The translations under genes were made by a program, and so were the position numbers. The notes beneath the pieces are model-generated. The model was not told where the DNA came from and searched no databases. It was given only the letters and a program-made list of their open reading frames with translations. This document shows positions 54,105-63,094 of a DNA stretch of 64,000 nt, piece after piece. Every line of letters begins with the position of its first letter. Position 1 is the first letter of the stretch. The stretch spans positions 1-64,000 of the forward strand of contig NZ_JACXAB010000008.1 in the NCBI RefSeq assembly GCF_014699075.1. Reading direction: 5' to 3'. The DNA is from Microvirga sp. (lineage in GTDB: Bacteria > Pseudomonadota > Alphaproteobacteria > Rhizobiales > Beijerinckiaceae).

Positions 54105-55946
54105 TTACGCCTCGTAGAGCGGCACCAGCTCCATTTCCGGCACCAGCACCAGCCCCTTGTCGGTGATGCGGATCTCTGGGATCACCGAAAGCGGGATCAG
54201 GTTGAATCCCATATACGGAATTTTGCAGCCGGCTTTCTCCCAGGCAACTTTCAGCGCACGGGTCTCCCCGGCCACCTCGGTCACGCGCTTGTCGGAGAGA
54301 AGGCCCGCGATGGGCAGCGCCACCATGGCGACGACCCTACCTTGATCAACCACGCAGACGCCACCTTGGCTCGCGATCAGGGTTTCGAGCGCCAGCCGCA
54401 TATCGGCTTCGTTGGTGCCGGCCACGATCACGTTGTGCGAGTCATGCCCGACGCTGCTTGCGACCGCGCCGCTCTTCAGGCCGAAATCCTTGAGCAGCCC
54501 ATGCGCCACGCCCTTGCCGCCCGTGCGGCCGTGGCGCTCGATGACCGTCACGAAGGTGAGGCCGTTCTTTGAAAGCAGGGCGTCCCAGCTCTCTTCCTTC
54601 TGCAGTTGCACCTTGTCGTGGAAGAGCACGATGCCCGGCAGCGCCACACGGATAACGTTGGCGGTGCAGGCCTCTGTCGGCAAGTCGGGGATCAATTGCG
54701 GCACGCTCGGGATATGAACCGTGCGGTAGGCCTCGTCAGGATAGCGGTAACGGTTCGAGAGCGCCTGATCGAGCACGGGCGTGATCTTCTTCCCCTCGAC
54801 AACGAGTTCGCCGCCATACCAGGTGTTCTGCACGTCGAGGTCGTCGCTGAGCAGCACCAGATCGGCGCGGCGTCCGCCGCCGAGACCGCCGATCTCGCCG
54901 TCCATGGCGAAGCGCGTCGCGGGATGAAGCGAACCCATGCTCCAGGCCTGCTCGCGGCTCATGCCGGCGCGGCGGGCTTCGCGCGTCACCCAATCCATGC
55001 CGAACATCATCAGGTCGTCCGCGTCACGGTCGTCGGTGCAGACGCAGATGCGCTTATGGGAGGAGCCGAGCTCCGTGATCGTCTTGATGGCCTCAGGCAG
55101 CGAATGCCACGGCGTGGTCGGCGGGCCGCCGCGCAGGAAGATCCACACGCCCGCATCGAGCAGATCGTCCGCGATGTCGCGATCGATCGCTTCGTGCGTG
55201 TCGGTGACGCCGCTTGCCGCATAGGCTGCCACGAACTCGCGGCCGTAGATATGGCCCGACACCGGCTTGCCGCGTTCCAGCGCCGCCGCGAGGATCGCGT
55301 GGCTGCGCTCGTCGCCCATGGTGACGGGCACGAAATCCATCTTCTCGCCGAGCGCCGCCGCTTCCGGCCAGCGATCGAACAGTGCCGCGATCTTCTCCGG
55401 CGTCAGGTCGCCGCCCGCCGTCTCGAGATCCGGCGTGGTGGCAGGGACCGTGCTGGGAACCGTGAGGAAGATCGAGAGCGGTGCATGGCGGGCATCCTCC
55501 AGCATCATCTCGATGCCGGCTGCATCCATGACGTTGCCGATCTCATGGCTGTCGCAGAAGATCGTTGTGGTGCCGTTGAGCAGCGCCGCCTCCGCATAGG
55601 CGCAGGCCGTGATCATGCTGCTCTCGATATGGATATGCGGATCGACCAGCCCCGGCGCGATGATGCCGCCGCGGGCGTCATAGATCCGGCCCGGTGCACC
55701 GCCGACCTGCCTGTAGGAACCGGCGGGCTTCACGGCGGCGATGCGTCCGCCCGCGATCCAGACCTCACGCTCGGGCGCGATGCGCTCGCTGTAGGTGGAC
55801 AGCACCCGGGCGCCGGTGATCACGAGATCGGCCGGTGCGCGGCCGGACGCGACATCGGCCAGCCGCCGGGTCATCGTGGACAGGGGGGAGACGGAAAAGC
55901 GGGTCAGCGCCGTCTTGGGCGGCAAGGAAGGTGTGCGATGGTCCAT
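54105..55946 (-). CDS. ade: Adenine deaminase
   Basis: A 613-residue amidohydrolase that turns adenine into hypoxanthine for purine salvage. Metal motif [42 protein letters not shown] and [11 protein letters not shown] mark the YicP/Ade family. The C-terminal domain with [17 protein letters not shown] completes the fold. The first 24 residues look poorly conserved, so the enzyme may start at [11 protein letters not shown], but AGGG precedes only the first ATG. Monocistronic. Confidence 0.93.
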   Translation of the reverse strand: MDHRTPSLPPKTALTRFSVSPLSTMTRRLADVASGRAPADLVITGARVLSTYSERIAPEREVWIAGGRIAAVKPAGSYRQVGGAPGRIYDARGGIIAPGLVDPHIHIESSMITACAYAEAALLNGTTTIFCDSHEIGNVMDAAGIEMMLEDARHAPLSIFLTVPSTVPATTPDLETAGGDLTPEKIAALFDRWPEAAALGEKMDFVPVTMGDERSHAILAAALERGKPVSGHIYGREFVAAYAASGVTDTHEAIDRDIADDLLDAGVWIFLRGGPPTTPWHSLPEAIKTITELGSSHKRICVCTDDRDADDLMMFGMDWVTREARRAGMSREQAWSMGSLHPATRFAMDGEIGGLGGGRRADLVLLSDDLDVQNTWYGGELVVEGKKITPVLDQALSNRYRYPDEAYRTVHIPSVPQLIPDLPTEACTANVIRVALPGIVLFHDKVQLQKEESWDALLSKNGLTFVTVIERHGRTGGKGVAHGLLKDFGLKSGAVASSVGHDSHNVIVAGTNEADMRLALETLIASQGGVCVVDQGRVVAMVALPIAGLLSDKRVTEVAGETRALKVAWEKAGCKIPYMGFNLIPLSVIPEIRITDKGLVLVPEMELVPLYEA

Positions 55947-56142
55947 GATCCCTCATCCCGTTGGAAAGCGTCGGCCTTAAGCTAGCAGGGCAGGATCGGA
56001 ACTGCATCTCGCATCGCATCGGGGCCAAGTTTACCTAAGGGGATATTTCCTTACGGCCAAGCTTGGCTTAAACAGGTATGTAACTGATTCGCTTGGAGAA
56101 ACAGGAGGTTCGAGCCGAACCCGCCTGAGAGAGCAGCTGGCC

Positions 56143-56169
56143 AAAACAAAAGGCGCCTTGCGGCGCCTT
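56143..56169 (-). terminator. Rho-independent terminator of the candidate small RNA
   Basis: On the minus strand AAGGCGCC and GGCGCCTT form an 8-bp stem closed by a GCAA (GNRA) loop and followed by TTTGTTTT. It ends the candidate small RNA and lies about 200 bases upstream of the ade start. Confidence 0.85.
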
Positions 56170-56314
56170 ATTGGAAAAAGTTGGTGGCCAGCTGGGAGCA
56201 GCGTTGAGGAGGCAACGATCTGCTCCCAGGCTGGCCGAGCCCACGAAGTCCCAGGAGATGCGGCGGACCTGAGCATCCGTAGGGCATTTCTTCCGCTCAA
56301 GGCGGAAACTATGG
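56143..56314 (-). ncRNA. Candidate small RNA with CCTCCT-loop hairpin and intrinsic terminator
   Basis: In a 515-bp gap without a credible gene, the minus strand carries, in order: a -10-like CTATAC (56326-56321); a small hairpin TTCCGC/GCGGAA (56307-56291); a GATGC/GCATC pair (56277-56257); and a 21-bp hairpin (56236-56186) made of stems of 6, 10 and 5 bp with two small bulges and the six-base loop CCTCCT (56212-56207). It ends in a terminator: AAGGCGCC, loop GCAA, GGCGCCTT, then TTTGTTTT (56169-56143). A CCTCCT loop is complementary to Shine-Dalgarno sites, as in rhizobial anti-SD small RNAs. The 5' end is approximate and expression is unproven. Confidence 0.6.
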
Positions 56315-56461
56315 TCGAACGTATAGGAAACATGAGGCGTTGCAAGCGCCCATGTGGCCAAAAAGCGGCATTTTCCCAAAAAATTTAAAGCAAAGGTATC
56401 TCAAGGAGATGAATCCGCTTGCTCAGGCGTCGGATTCACACCGGCTGAGGATCTCTCCAAG

Positions 56462-56845
56462 TCATGTCGGCTTGCTGTCTGCCTCAAGGTAAGTCTTCAC
56501 GGTCGCGATAAACTTGGCCACCGAGATCGGCTTGGACATATAGGCTTCGCAGCCGCCTTCCCGAATCCTCTCCTCGTCGCCCTTCATGGCAAATGCCGTG
56601 ATGGCGATGACGGGAATCGACTTGAGCTCTTCGTCGGCCTTGAGCCAGCGGGTCACCTCGAGACCGGAGACCTCGGGCAGCTGGATGTCCATGAGGATCA
56701 GGTCCGGCTTGTGGGCCCGGGCCAGTTCCATGGCCTCGATGCCATGGCTGGTCTTGAGGGTCGCATAGCCATGGGCCTCGAGGAGATCGTTGAAGAGCTT
56801 CATGTTGAGTTCGTTATCCTCAACAATGAGCACGGTCTTCTTCAT
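56462..56845 (-). CDS. divK: Single-domain response regulator DivK
   Basis: A 127-residue receiver domain that links cell-cycle kinases (PleC, DivJ) to division control. It has [20 protein letters not shown], phospho-acceptor D53 in [28 protein letters not shown] and [10 protein letters not shown], a close match to DivK proteins. The usual downstream partner pleD is absent here. It is divergent from the DUF3572 gene. The second ATG of the frame (MKKTVL) is chosen as start. Confidence 0.93.
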   Translation of the reverse strand: MKKTVLIVEDNELNMKLFNDLLEAHGYATLKTSHGIEAMELARAHKPDLILMDIQLPEVSGLEVTRWLKADEELKSIPVIAITAFAMKGDEERIREGGCEAYMSKPISVAKFIATVKTYLEADSKPT

Positions 56846-56944
56846 TGGCGCTATCCCGGGGCCCAAAACGCACTTCATCGGCCCGAATTTTCGTCTGATG
56901 GTATAGTTAGGTCCAAACCTATTGATGAAATGCAAACTGACAGC

Positions 56945-57235
56945 ATGAACACACCCTTAAAAAGAGTTACTCGCGAGGAGGCCGAAAATGTCGCAGTGGG
57001 GGCTTTTGCCTTCATCACGAGCGACGAGGAGCGCCTCGGACGGTTCCTGGCCGTCTCCGGCCTCGGGCCGGATACTATTCGCTCGGCCGCCTCATCGCCC
57101 GGCTTCTTCGCCGGTATCCTCGACTATGTGGTCTCCGACGAGCCGTTGCTGATCGCGCTGGCCAAGGAGATGGACACCAAGCCTGAGCACATTATGAGCG
57201 CCCGCTGGACCCTGTCTCCCTCCGAATTCGAATAG
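56945..57235 (+). CDS. DUF3572-family protein
   Basis: A 96-residue soluble helical protein: [37 protein letters not shown] and [16 protein letters not shown]. This fits DUF3572, which is found almost only in alphaproteobacteria and often beside divK and dinB. Role unknown. An in-frame ATG at 56930 would add five residues. dinB follows by 12 bases, so the two are likely co-transcribed. Confidence 0.85.
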   Translation: MNTPLKRVTREEAENVAVGAFAFITSDEERLGRFLAVSGLGPDTIRSAASSPGFFAGILDYVVSDEPLLIALAKEMDTKPEHIMSARWTLSPSEFE

Positions 57236-57247
57236 CCGCACTGTCCC

Positions 57248-58516
57248 ATGAACGATGCGCCCTTCTGCCGTGACTGCCTGACCATATCCGCCAGCCTCCT
57301 GGCGGAACGGTGCAAGGCTTGCGGGTCCCCTCGCCTGCTGCGGCACAAGGAGCGCGACAGCCTCTCCATCACGCATGTGGATTGCGACGCCTTCTTCGCC
57401 GCCGTGGAGAAGCGGGACGATCCGAGCCTCGCAGACAAGCCGGTGATCATTGGCGGCGGCAAGCGCGGTGTCGTGTCGACCGCCTGCTACATGGCGCGCA
57501 TCTATGGGGTGCGCTCCGCCATGCCCATGTTCCAGGCGCTGAAGCTCTGCCCGCATGCGACGGTGATCAAGCCCAACGGCGAGAAGTACAGCAAGGCCGG
57601 CCGCGAGGTGCGCCAGCTGATGCTGGAGCTGACGCCGCTGGTGGAGCCGGTCTCCATCGACGAGGCATTTCTCGACCTCACCGGAACGGAACGGCTGCAC
57701 CACGGCAGCCCGGCCCTGACGCTGGCGCGCTTCGCCCGCAAGGTGGAGAACGAGATCGGGATCTCCATCTCGGTTGGGCTCTCCTACAACAAGTTCCTGG
57801 CCAAGATCGCGTCCGATCTCCAGAAGCCGCGGGGTTTCTCGATCATCGGCCGCGTGGAAGCCGCCGACTTCCTGGCCGACAAGCCGGTGGGGATCATTCC
57901 CGGCATCGGCGCCTCGGCTCAGGCTCGGCTCGCCAAGGTCGGCGTGACGCAGATCGCGCACCTGCGGGGCGTGGAGTTGAAGACCCTGTTCGAGGCGCTC
58001 GGTCGCGACTCACAGCGCCTGTCGCGGCTCGCCTGGGGCGAGGATCACCGGAAGGTGATCTCCGAGCGGGAGACCAAGAGCATCTCGGCGGAGACGACCT
58101 TCGAGACGGACCTGCGATCATTCGACGAGCTCGAGCCGATCCTCTGGCGACTCGCCGAGAAGGTCTCGCGCCGCCTCAAGAAGTCGGGCCTCGCCGGGCG
58201 CAGCGTGACCCTGAAGCTCAAGGACAAGGACTTTCGGCTGATCACCCGCACCCGTTCCGGCTTCGCGCCCACGCAGCTCGCCGCCCGCCTCTTCGACCCG
58301 GCCCGGCAGCTCCTCAAAGCCTCCTGCGATGGCACCGCGTTTCGCCTCATCGGCATCGGGGCCGCCGACCTGTGCGACGCGGTGGACGCGGACAAGGGCG
58401 ACCTTGCGGACCAATCCGTGGTGCGGCAGGCCCACATGGAGGCCGCCATCGACAAGATCCGCGACAAGTTCGGCGTGGGCGCCCTGCAGAAGGGAATCGT
58501 GCTGCGCAAGAACTAA
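57248..58516 (+). CDS. dinB: DNA polymerase IV with N-terminal zinc ribbon
   Basis: A 422-residue Y-family translesion polymerase. Catalytic acids lie in THVDCDAFFAAVEKRDDP and PVSIDEAFLDL; the helix-hairpin-helix GIIPGIGASAQARLAKVG and a little-finger domain follow. The first 35 residues carry CRDC and CKAC, a probable zinc ribbon that standard E. coli Pol IV lacks and that some rhizobial forms have. No canonical beta-clamp QLxLF motif was seen at the C-terminus, which ends KGIVLRKN. Confidence 0.93.
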   Translation: MNDAPFCRDCLTISASLLAERCKACGSPRLLRHKERDSLSITHVDCDAFFAAVEKRDDPSLADKPVIIGGGKRGVVSTACYMARIYGVRSAMPMFQALKLCPHATVIKPNGEKYSKAGREVRQLMLELTPLVEPVSIDEAFLDLTGTERLHHGSPALTLARFARKVENEIGISISVGLSYNKFLAKIASDLQKPRGFSIIGRVEAADFLADKPVGIIPGIGASAQARLAKVGVTQIAHLRGVELKTLFEALGRDSQRLSRLAWGEDHRKVISERETKSISAETTFETDLRSFDELEPILWRLAEKVSRRLKKSGLAGRSVTLKLKDKDFRLITRTRSGFAPTQLAARLFDPARQLLKASCDGTAFRLIGIGAADLCDAVDADKGDLADQSVVRQAHMEAAIDKIRDKFGVGALQKGIVLRKN

Positions 58517-58551
58517 CGCGTCGTTCCGGGACAGCGCACTCTTCCAAGAAG

Positions 58552-58601
58552 GAGCATCGGATCAATCCTAAAAGTGCAAATCCACTTTGGGTCCGATGCT
58601 C
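58552..58601. repeat. Palindromic repeat, type IV, between convergent genes
   Basis: GAGCATCGGA (58552-58561) and TCCGATGCTC (58592-58601) form the outer stem, AAAGTG (58571-58576) and CACTTT (58583-58588) the inner one. I recall this AGCATCGGA/AAAGTG cruciform as a common dispersed element in rhizobial genomes. It may act as a two-way terminator for dinB and eipB; its last base overlaps the eipB stop codon. Confidence 0.72.
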
Positions 58602-59440
58602 TAGCGCTGGCAGCCGCTCGTCTTCTGGACGTCGAGGCTCTTCAGCTCGCCCTTGAGGGCGAAGTCCCCGTAATCGAGCCTGAGGTCCCGGCTGATGCCG
58701 TTCTCGAAGAGCTCGAAGGAAATCCGGTAGACCGGGGTCCGGTCGCCCTTGCCTTCCTCGAAATAGCTGATGGTGATCGGCCAGCGGGCCAGGGAGGCGA
58801 GATCGTCCTTCCGGACGGGTTCCTCCAATGAGGCCAAAGCCGCGCCGGGCTCGATCTTGCGGCCGATCAGCCCGAGGGTATCGTAAACTTTGTCGCCCTT
58901 GTTGGAGCCGTCATAGACCTTGACCGACAGGGTCGTATCGCTCCGGCGTCCGGCTTCGATGAGGCGCTTAAGGTGCTCGGTCGGGAACACCGTCTCGCCG
59001 GCGGCGCCGAACGCAGTCTTCTTCGGCTGCTTGAGGTCGACATTGAGCATGCCCTCAGGCGTGATCTTGGCGTCGCCGTCGACCTCGCTGTCTTTGATCA
59101 GGCCCTGCCGGAACGACGTGGACTTGAAATGCATGGAGCGGCCGTCGCCGGTCTCGTAGGTGGCGGTCTGCACGTCCATGGTGTTGGCGCCGGACTCGCT
59201 GCTGTTGAGGATCGTCACCTGCCGGTACTTGAGAGTGTAGCCATCGCAGGCATCGCCCCCGAATTCCATGGCAATGCGCCCCCTCGCACTCTCGACTCCA
59301 TTGGAGCCACCCGCCCGCAGGAGCGACAGATCGTAGACCGCCCGATGGGGCGCGAGCTGAACAGGGGTCTTCGCCGTCTCCGCGGCAGCGGGCATCAGCG
59401 AGGCGATGGACAGGCCGGCGGCCGCAACGAACAAACGCAT
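58601..59440 (-). CDS. eipB: Cell envelope integrity protein EipB (DUF1849)
   Basis: A 279-residue periplasmic protein. It has a signal peptide (MRLFVAAAGLSIASLMPAAA), a beta-spiral domain opening LAPHRAVYDLSLLRA and conserved GRIAMEFGGDACDGYTLKYR. Two cysteines, in GDACDGY and at the C-terminus (TSGCQR), match the conserved disulphide pair of Brucella EipB, which is needed for envelope stability and genetically linked to TPR proteins. Convergent with dinB. Confidence 0.9.
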   Translation of the reverse strand: MRLFVAAAGLSIASLMPAAAETAKTPVQLAPHRAVYDLSLLRAGGSNGVESARGRIAMEFGGDACDGYTLKYRQVTILNSSESGANTMDVQTATYETGDGRSMHFKSTSFRQGLIKDSEVDGDAKITPEGMLNVDLKQPKKTAFGAAGETVFPTEHLKRLIEAGRRSDTTLSVKVYDGSNKGDKVYDTLGLIGRKIEPGAALASLEEPVRKDDLASLARWPITISYFEEGKGDRTPVYRISFELFENGISRDLRLDYGDFALKGELKSLDVQKTSGCQR

Positions 59441-59566
59441 ATCTTCTCCCGACGCAACGGCAGCCAAGATAGGCCGCTCCTGCCCACAGGGCAATGTTCC
59501 CGCTTGCGTCCTTCCGGCTCATCCGCCACTACTCCGTCCGGATGATGTCACACATCGAGGCTTGAA

Positions 59567-60037
59567 ATGAGCAAAGTCGACAAGAAACTTCAGGACCTGG
59601 GAATCACCCTGCCGACCCCGGCGGCACCGGTGGCGAATTACGTGCCGTTCGTCCGCACCGGCAACCTCGTCATCATCTCCGGCCAGCTCTGCCTCGGGCT
59701 CGACGGCAAGATGGCCGACGCCCACAAGGGCAAGGTCGGGGCAGACGTTTCGCCTGAGGTCGCCCAGGAGGCCGCGCGGCTCTGCGCCATCAATCTTCTT
59801 GCCCAGCTCAAGGCAGCGGTCGGCGACCTGGACAAGGTCACCCGCTGCGTGCGCCTCGGCGGTTTCATCAACGCGGTGCCGACTTTCGCGGCGCTCGCTC
59901 CCGTCATGAACGGCGCCTCGGACCTGATGGTGGAAGTGCTGGGCGATGCGGGCCGGCATGCCCGCTCCACCGTCGGCGTGGCGGAACTGCCGCTCGATGC
60001 CTGTGTCGAAGTCGAAGGGATGTTTGAAGTCCAATGA
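59567..60037 (+). CDS. RidA/YjgF-family protein
   Basis: A 156-residue protein of the longer RidA branch. It has LGITLPTPAAPVANYVPFVR, LVIISGQLCLG, and the substrate-binding region ...RSTVGVAELPLDACVEVEG; the arginine of RidA that binds the carboxylate is in HARSTVG. RidA deaminates reactive enamine/imine intermediates; this longer branch has less certain activity. It overlaps the gdpD-like gene by four bases (ATGA). Confidence 0.9.
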   Translation: MSKVDKKLQDLGITLPTPAAPVANYVPFVRTGNLVIISGQLCLGLDGKMADAHKGKVGADVSPEVAQEAARLCAINLLAQLKAAVGDLDKVTRCVRLGGFINAVPTFAALAPVMNGASDLMVEVLGDAGRHARSTVGVAELPLDACVEVEGMFEVQ

Positions 60038-60786
60038 GCATTCCCGGCTGGCTCGTCGCGAAGCCCATCGCCCATCGCGGCCTTCACAACAAAGCCGAAG
60101 GCGTCATCGAGAACACGATCTCGGCCGCGGAAGCCGCCATCGCGCGCGGGTTCCCCATCGAGCTCGACGTTCAGCTGACTGCCGACAACGAGGCTATCGT
60201 CTTCCACGATTTCGAACTCGACCGTCTTACCGGCGAAAAGGGTCTGGTTGCCGAGCGCAAGCTCTCCGACCTCACCCGGATCGACATCGCTGGCGCCAAA
60301 GGCGGAGACAAGATTCCCTCCTTCAAGGATTATCTCGGCACCATCGCCGGGCGCACGCCGCTGGTCGTCGAGATCAAGAGCCAGTTCAACGAGGATATGC
60401 GCCTCACGAAGCGGGTCATTGAGATCCTCAAGGATTACAGCGGCCCGTTCGTCATCAAGTCCTTCGATCCGGACATCGTCGCGCATCTGCGCGAGCATGC
60501 GCCGAATATCACGCGCGGGTTCATCGGCGAGCTGGAATATGCGTCCAAGGCCGACAGCTTCCTGACGCCCGAGAAGAAGCACCGGATGGCCAACCTGCTG
60601 CACTTCGGCGAGTCGCAGCCGCACTTCCTGTCCTGGCGCGTGAAGGACATCCCCTGCGCCTCGACCCATCTGAGCAGGCTCCTCGGAAACCTGCCGGTCA
60701 TGACCTGGACCGTGCGGACGCCTGAGGAACGCGCCCATGCGGAGAAGCACGCGGACCAGATGGTGTTCGAGGGCTTCCTGCCCTGA
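60034..60786 (+). CDS. Glycerophosphodiester phosphodiesterase
   Basis: A 250-residue TIM-barrel enzyme. Catalytic histidines lie in IAHRGLHNKAEGVIENT and IVFHDFELDRLTG, with metal acids in ELDVQLTADN and VVEIKSQ. No signal peptide is seen, so it is likely cytoplasmic. It would release glycerol 3-phosphate from lipid headgroups. It overlaps the RidA gene; the RidA-GDPD-DUF482 order is common in Rhizobiales. Confidence 0.92.
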   Translation: MSIPGWLVAKPIAHRGLHNKAEGVIENTISAAEAAIARGFPIELDVQLTADNEAIVFHDFELDRLTGEKGLVAERKLSDLTRIDIAGAKGGDKIPSFKDYLGTIAGRTPLVVEIKSQFNEDMRLTKRVIEILKDYSGPFVIKSFDPDIVAHLREHAPNITRGFIGELEYASKADSFLTPEKKHRMANLLHFGESQPHFLSWRVKDIPCASTHLSRLLGNLPVMTWTVRTPEERAHAEKHADQMVFEGFLP

Positions 60787-60797
60787 TCTATCCTCTT

Positions 60798-60922
60798 GTC
60801 ATCCCCGCGCAGGCGGGGATCCATAAACACGACGACTCAAGACAAAACGAACAGCGTCGCGCTTCTTTCTGCTCCGTCAGCGGTTATGGATCCCGGGCTC
60901 TGCTCCGCAGCCCCGGGATGAC
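60798..60922. repeat. Dispersed palindromic repeat, type III
   Basis: GTCATCCCCGCGCAGGCGGG, then ATCCATAAAC at the left; GTTATGGATCCCGGGCTC and GCAGCCCCGGGATGAC at the right. It is a second copy of the element at 13220-13344 and separates gdpD from the DUF482 gene. Confidence 0.82.
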
Positions 60923-61009
60923 GAAGGTGCGAGCTGTCACACACTGATATTGCAAGGATCTCGCCGAGTGATTAGCTCTTAATCCCTAACGGCGGGGTCC
61001 CTCCACCCA

Positions 61010-62185
61010 GTGAACATCCAAGTCAAAATCGCCCAGGGCCTGAAGGCGGTTCCTGCCGCCCAGTGGGATGCCTGTGCTCTCGGCGTGGGGTCAGGCGACG
61101 ACGAGCCGTTCAATCCCTTCGTGTCCTATGCCTTTCTGTCCGCGCTGGAAGACTCCGGCTGTGTCGGAGCAAAGACCGGCTGGGCGCCCCTGCACGTTCT
61201 TGTGGAGGACGAGGACGAGACGATCCTGGGCGCCGCACCCTGCTACCTGAAATCTCACTCCCAGGGCGAATACGTGTTCGACCATTCCTGGGCGGATGCC
61301 TATTCGCGGGCCGGCGGGCGCTATTATCCTAAGCTCCAGGTGTCGGTGCCGTTCACGCCCGCTACCGGCCCGCGCCTCCTCGTGCCGAACGGACCCCAGG
61401 CGGCGGAGACCCGCTCCACTCTCATCGCCGGCCTCCGGGCGCTGCGGGATCAGACCGGCGCCTCGTCCATCCATGCGACCTTCCTGCAGCAGGACGATCT
61501 CGAAGCGTTTACGTCTGACGAGTTCCTGCTCCGGAACGACCAGCAGTTCCACTGGTTCAACGACGGCTATGGCAGCTTCGACAGCTTCCTCGCGGCGCTT
61601 GCCTCGCGCAAGCGCAAAGCCATCCGGCGCGAACGACGCGATGCATTGAGCCCCGGCATCACCATCGAGTGGGTGACGGGCAAGGACATCACTGAAGCCC
61701 ACTGGGACGCCTTCTTCGCTTTCTACATGGACACCGGCTCCCGCAAATGGGGCCGGCCCTATCTCAATCGCCTCTTTTTCTCCCTCATCGGCGAGCGCAT
61801 GGCGGACCGGGTGCTGCTTGTCATGGCGAAGCGCGATGGCCGCTATATCGCAGGCGCCATCAACTTCATCGGCGACAAGCGCCTCTACGGGCGCAATTGG
61901 GGCTGCATCGAGGATCACCCTTTTCTGCATTTCGAGGTCTGCTACTACCAAGCGATCGCATTCGCCATTGAACGCGGCCTCGACCGCGTTGAGGCGGGAG
62001 CGCAGGGCGAGCACAAGCTGGCGCGCGGCTACAGGCCCGTGATCACTTCATCGGCCCACGACATCGCCGATCCCGGACTGCGCCGGGCCGTGCGGGCCTA
62101 TCTCGATCAGGAGCGCCTCTACGTATCCGAAGCAGCCGAGGAGCTGGAGGACGCGACCCCGTTCAAGCATCGGGAAGAGGATTAA
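61010..62185 (+). CDS. DUF482/GNAT-fold protein (peptidoglycan-biosynthesis-like)
   Basis: A 391-residue protein of the DUF482 family, which has two acetyltransferase-like (GNAT/FemAB) folds. Landmarks are NPFVSYAFLSALEDSGCVGA, YVFDHSWADAYSRAGGRYYP, SRKRKAIRRERRDAL and EAGAQGEHKLARGYRPV. Family members are sometimes named peptidogalycan biosynthesis proteins, but the reaction is not proven. A GTG start is used. Convergent with the FMN reductase gene, overlapping by four bases. Confidence 0.87.
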   Translation: MNIQVKIAQGLKAVPAAQWDACALGVGSGDDEPFNPFVSYAFLSALEDSGCVGAKTGWAPLHVLVEDEDETILGAAPCYLKSHSQGEYVFDHSWADAYSRAGGRYYPKLQVSVPFTPATGPRLLVPNGPQAAETRSTLIAGLRALRDQTGASSIHATFLQQDDLEAFTSDEFLLRNDQQFHWFNDGYGSFDSFLAALASRKRKAIRRERRDALSPGITIEWVTGKDITEAHWDAFFAFYMDTGSRKWGRPYLNRLFFSLIGERMADRVLLVMAKRDGRYIAGAINFIGDKRLYGRNWGCIEDHPFLHFEVCYYQAIAFAIERGLDRVEAGAQGEHKLARGYRPVITSSAHDIADPGLRRAVRAYLDQERLYVSEAAEELEDATPFKHREED

Positions 62186-62754
62186 GCGCCCGCGGCAGGT
62201 GCACGCTGCCGCGCGAAGGCGACGAAGCCCTCGAGAAATGTCCGAAGCTGGCTCTCGATCTTCTGGTCGGTCAGGCTCCCGTCCTGATTGAACACCGTTC
62301 CGGCCCGCGACACCATCAGGCGGCCGTCCGACCAGAAGTCGGCCTTCAGGGTGCGCAGGACCGGGAGCCATGCGTTCTGGGACAGAATGGTGCCGAAACC
62401 GCCGGGCGAGGCGCCGATCACGGCCACAGGCTTGTTGCCGAAAACGCGCTTGATGTCCGAGTCCGGGCGCGAAAGCCAGTCGATGGCGTTCTTGAACACG
62501 CCCGGAATCGAGTTGTTGTATTCCGGCGTCACGAGGAGCAGACCGTCCGCAGCCGCGATGGTATCCTTCAGCGCCGTCACCGTCTCCGGGATGCCCTCCG
62601 AGGCTTCCAGATCCGCATCGTAAAGCGGAATGCCACGAATGGTCTCGACGACGAGCTCCGAACCTTCCGGCATCATCCCGGCCGCGCTGCGAAGGAGCGC
62701 GGTGTTGTAGGAGGCCTGCCGCAGGCTGCCTGACAGGCCGATCAGTGTCGTCAT
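62182..62754 (-). CDS. NADPH-dependent FMN reductase family protein
   Basis: A 190-residue flavodoxin-like protein. It has MTTLIGLSGSLRQASYNTAL (FMN phosphate loop), LLLVTPEYNNSIPGVFKNAI (the conserved PEYN motif) and AVIGASPGGFGTILSQNAW. Relatives include chromate and quinone reductases such as ChrR/YieF; physiological substrate unknown. MTTLIG is chosen as the start. Confidence 0.91.
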   Translation of the reverse strand: MTTLIGLSGSLRQASYNTALLRSAAGMMPEGSELVVETIRGIPLYDADLEASEGIPETVTALKDTIAAADGLLLVTPEYNNSIPGVFKNAIDWLSRPDSDIKRVFGNKPVAVIGASPGGFGTILSQNAWLPVLRTLKADFWSDGRLMVSRAGTVFNQDGSLTDQKIESQLRTFLEGFVAFARQRAPAAGA

Positions 62755-63094
62755 GGGGACCTCGTGATTGTGCAAGCCCGTCTGGGCATTCCGTTGCGGG
62801 ATCGGAACCTCATCCAGCCCATGCCCCGCGTGCGGCGAGGTTAAACCATCAAGGTTGGCAACGCGATACGGCCATCAGCTCCGCGACACTGGTAAGTCGA
62901 TGTCAGCGTCCTAGAAATCACGGGATAACGGTTCATATGTGTCTTGCTGACCTCGAACCCTTCTTCCATCCCTTCGAAACTTCATGGAATTGTCTCCTCA
63001 AGTCCCCGATGCAGCCCAACAGAGACGATTGTCTGCCGTTTCAGGTTTCTCGATCCTTGGATGACTTCAAACCCGACCCGCTGGTAGCCCCGTG
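62755..63094. other. Intergenic region without recognised features
   Basis: These 340 bases separate the FMN reductase from the signalling protein at the window end. They must hold the promoters of both divergent genes. No gene, repeat or clear regulatory site was recognised; a GGAAC at 62804 has no CGTT at the right distance. Confidence 0.5.

Noticed and set aside
56108-56126. GGTTCGAGCCGAACC resembling a tRNA T-arm
   Set aside because: No acceptor stem, D-arm or anticodon arm around it. No tRNA or rRNA gene was found in the window.
56031-56379. Two minus-strand open frames of about 100 codons over the candidate small RNA
   Set aside because: No ribosome binding site, no domain, and both run straight through the hairpin and terminator.
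56409-56492. 27-codon plus-strand frame after AAGGAG
   Set aside because: The AAGGAG touches the ATG with no spacer and the frame overlaps the end of divK.
62804-62832. GGAAC near the start of the gap before the signalling protein
   Set aside because: No CGTT at 16-17 bases; only CGTG at 20.
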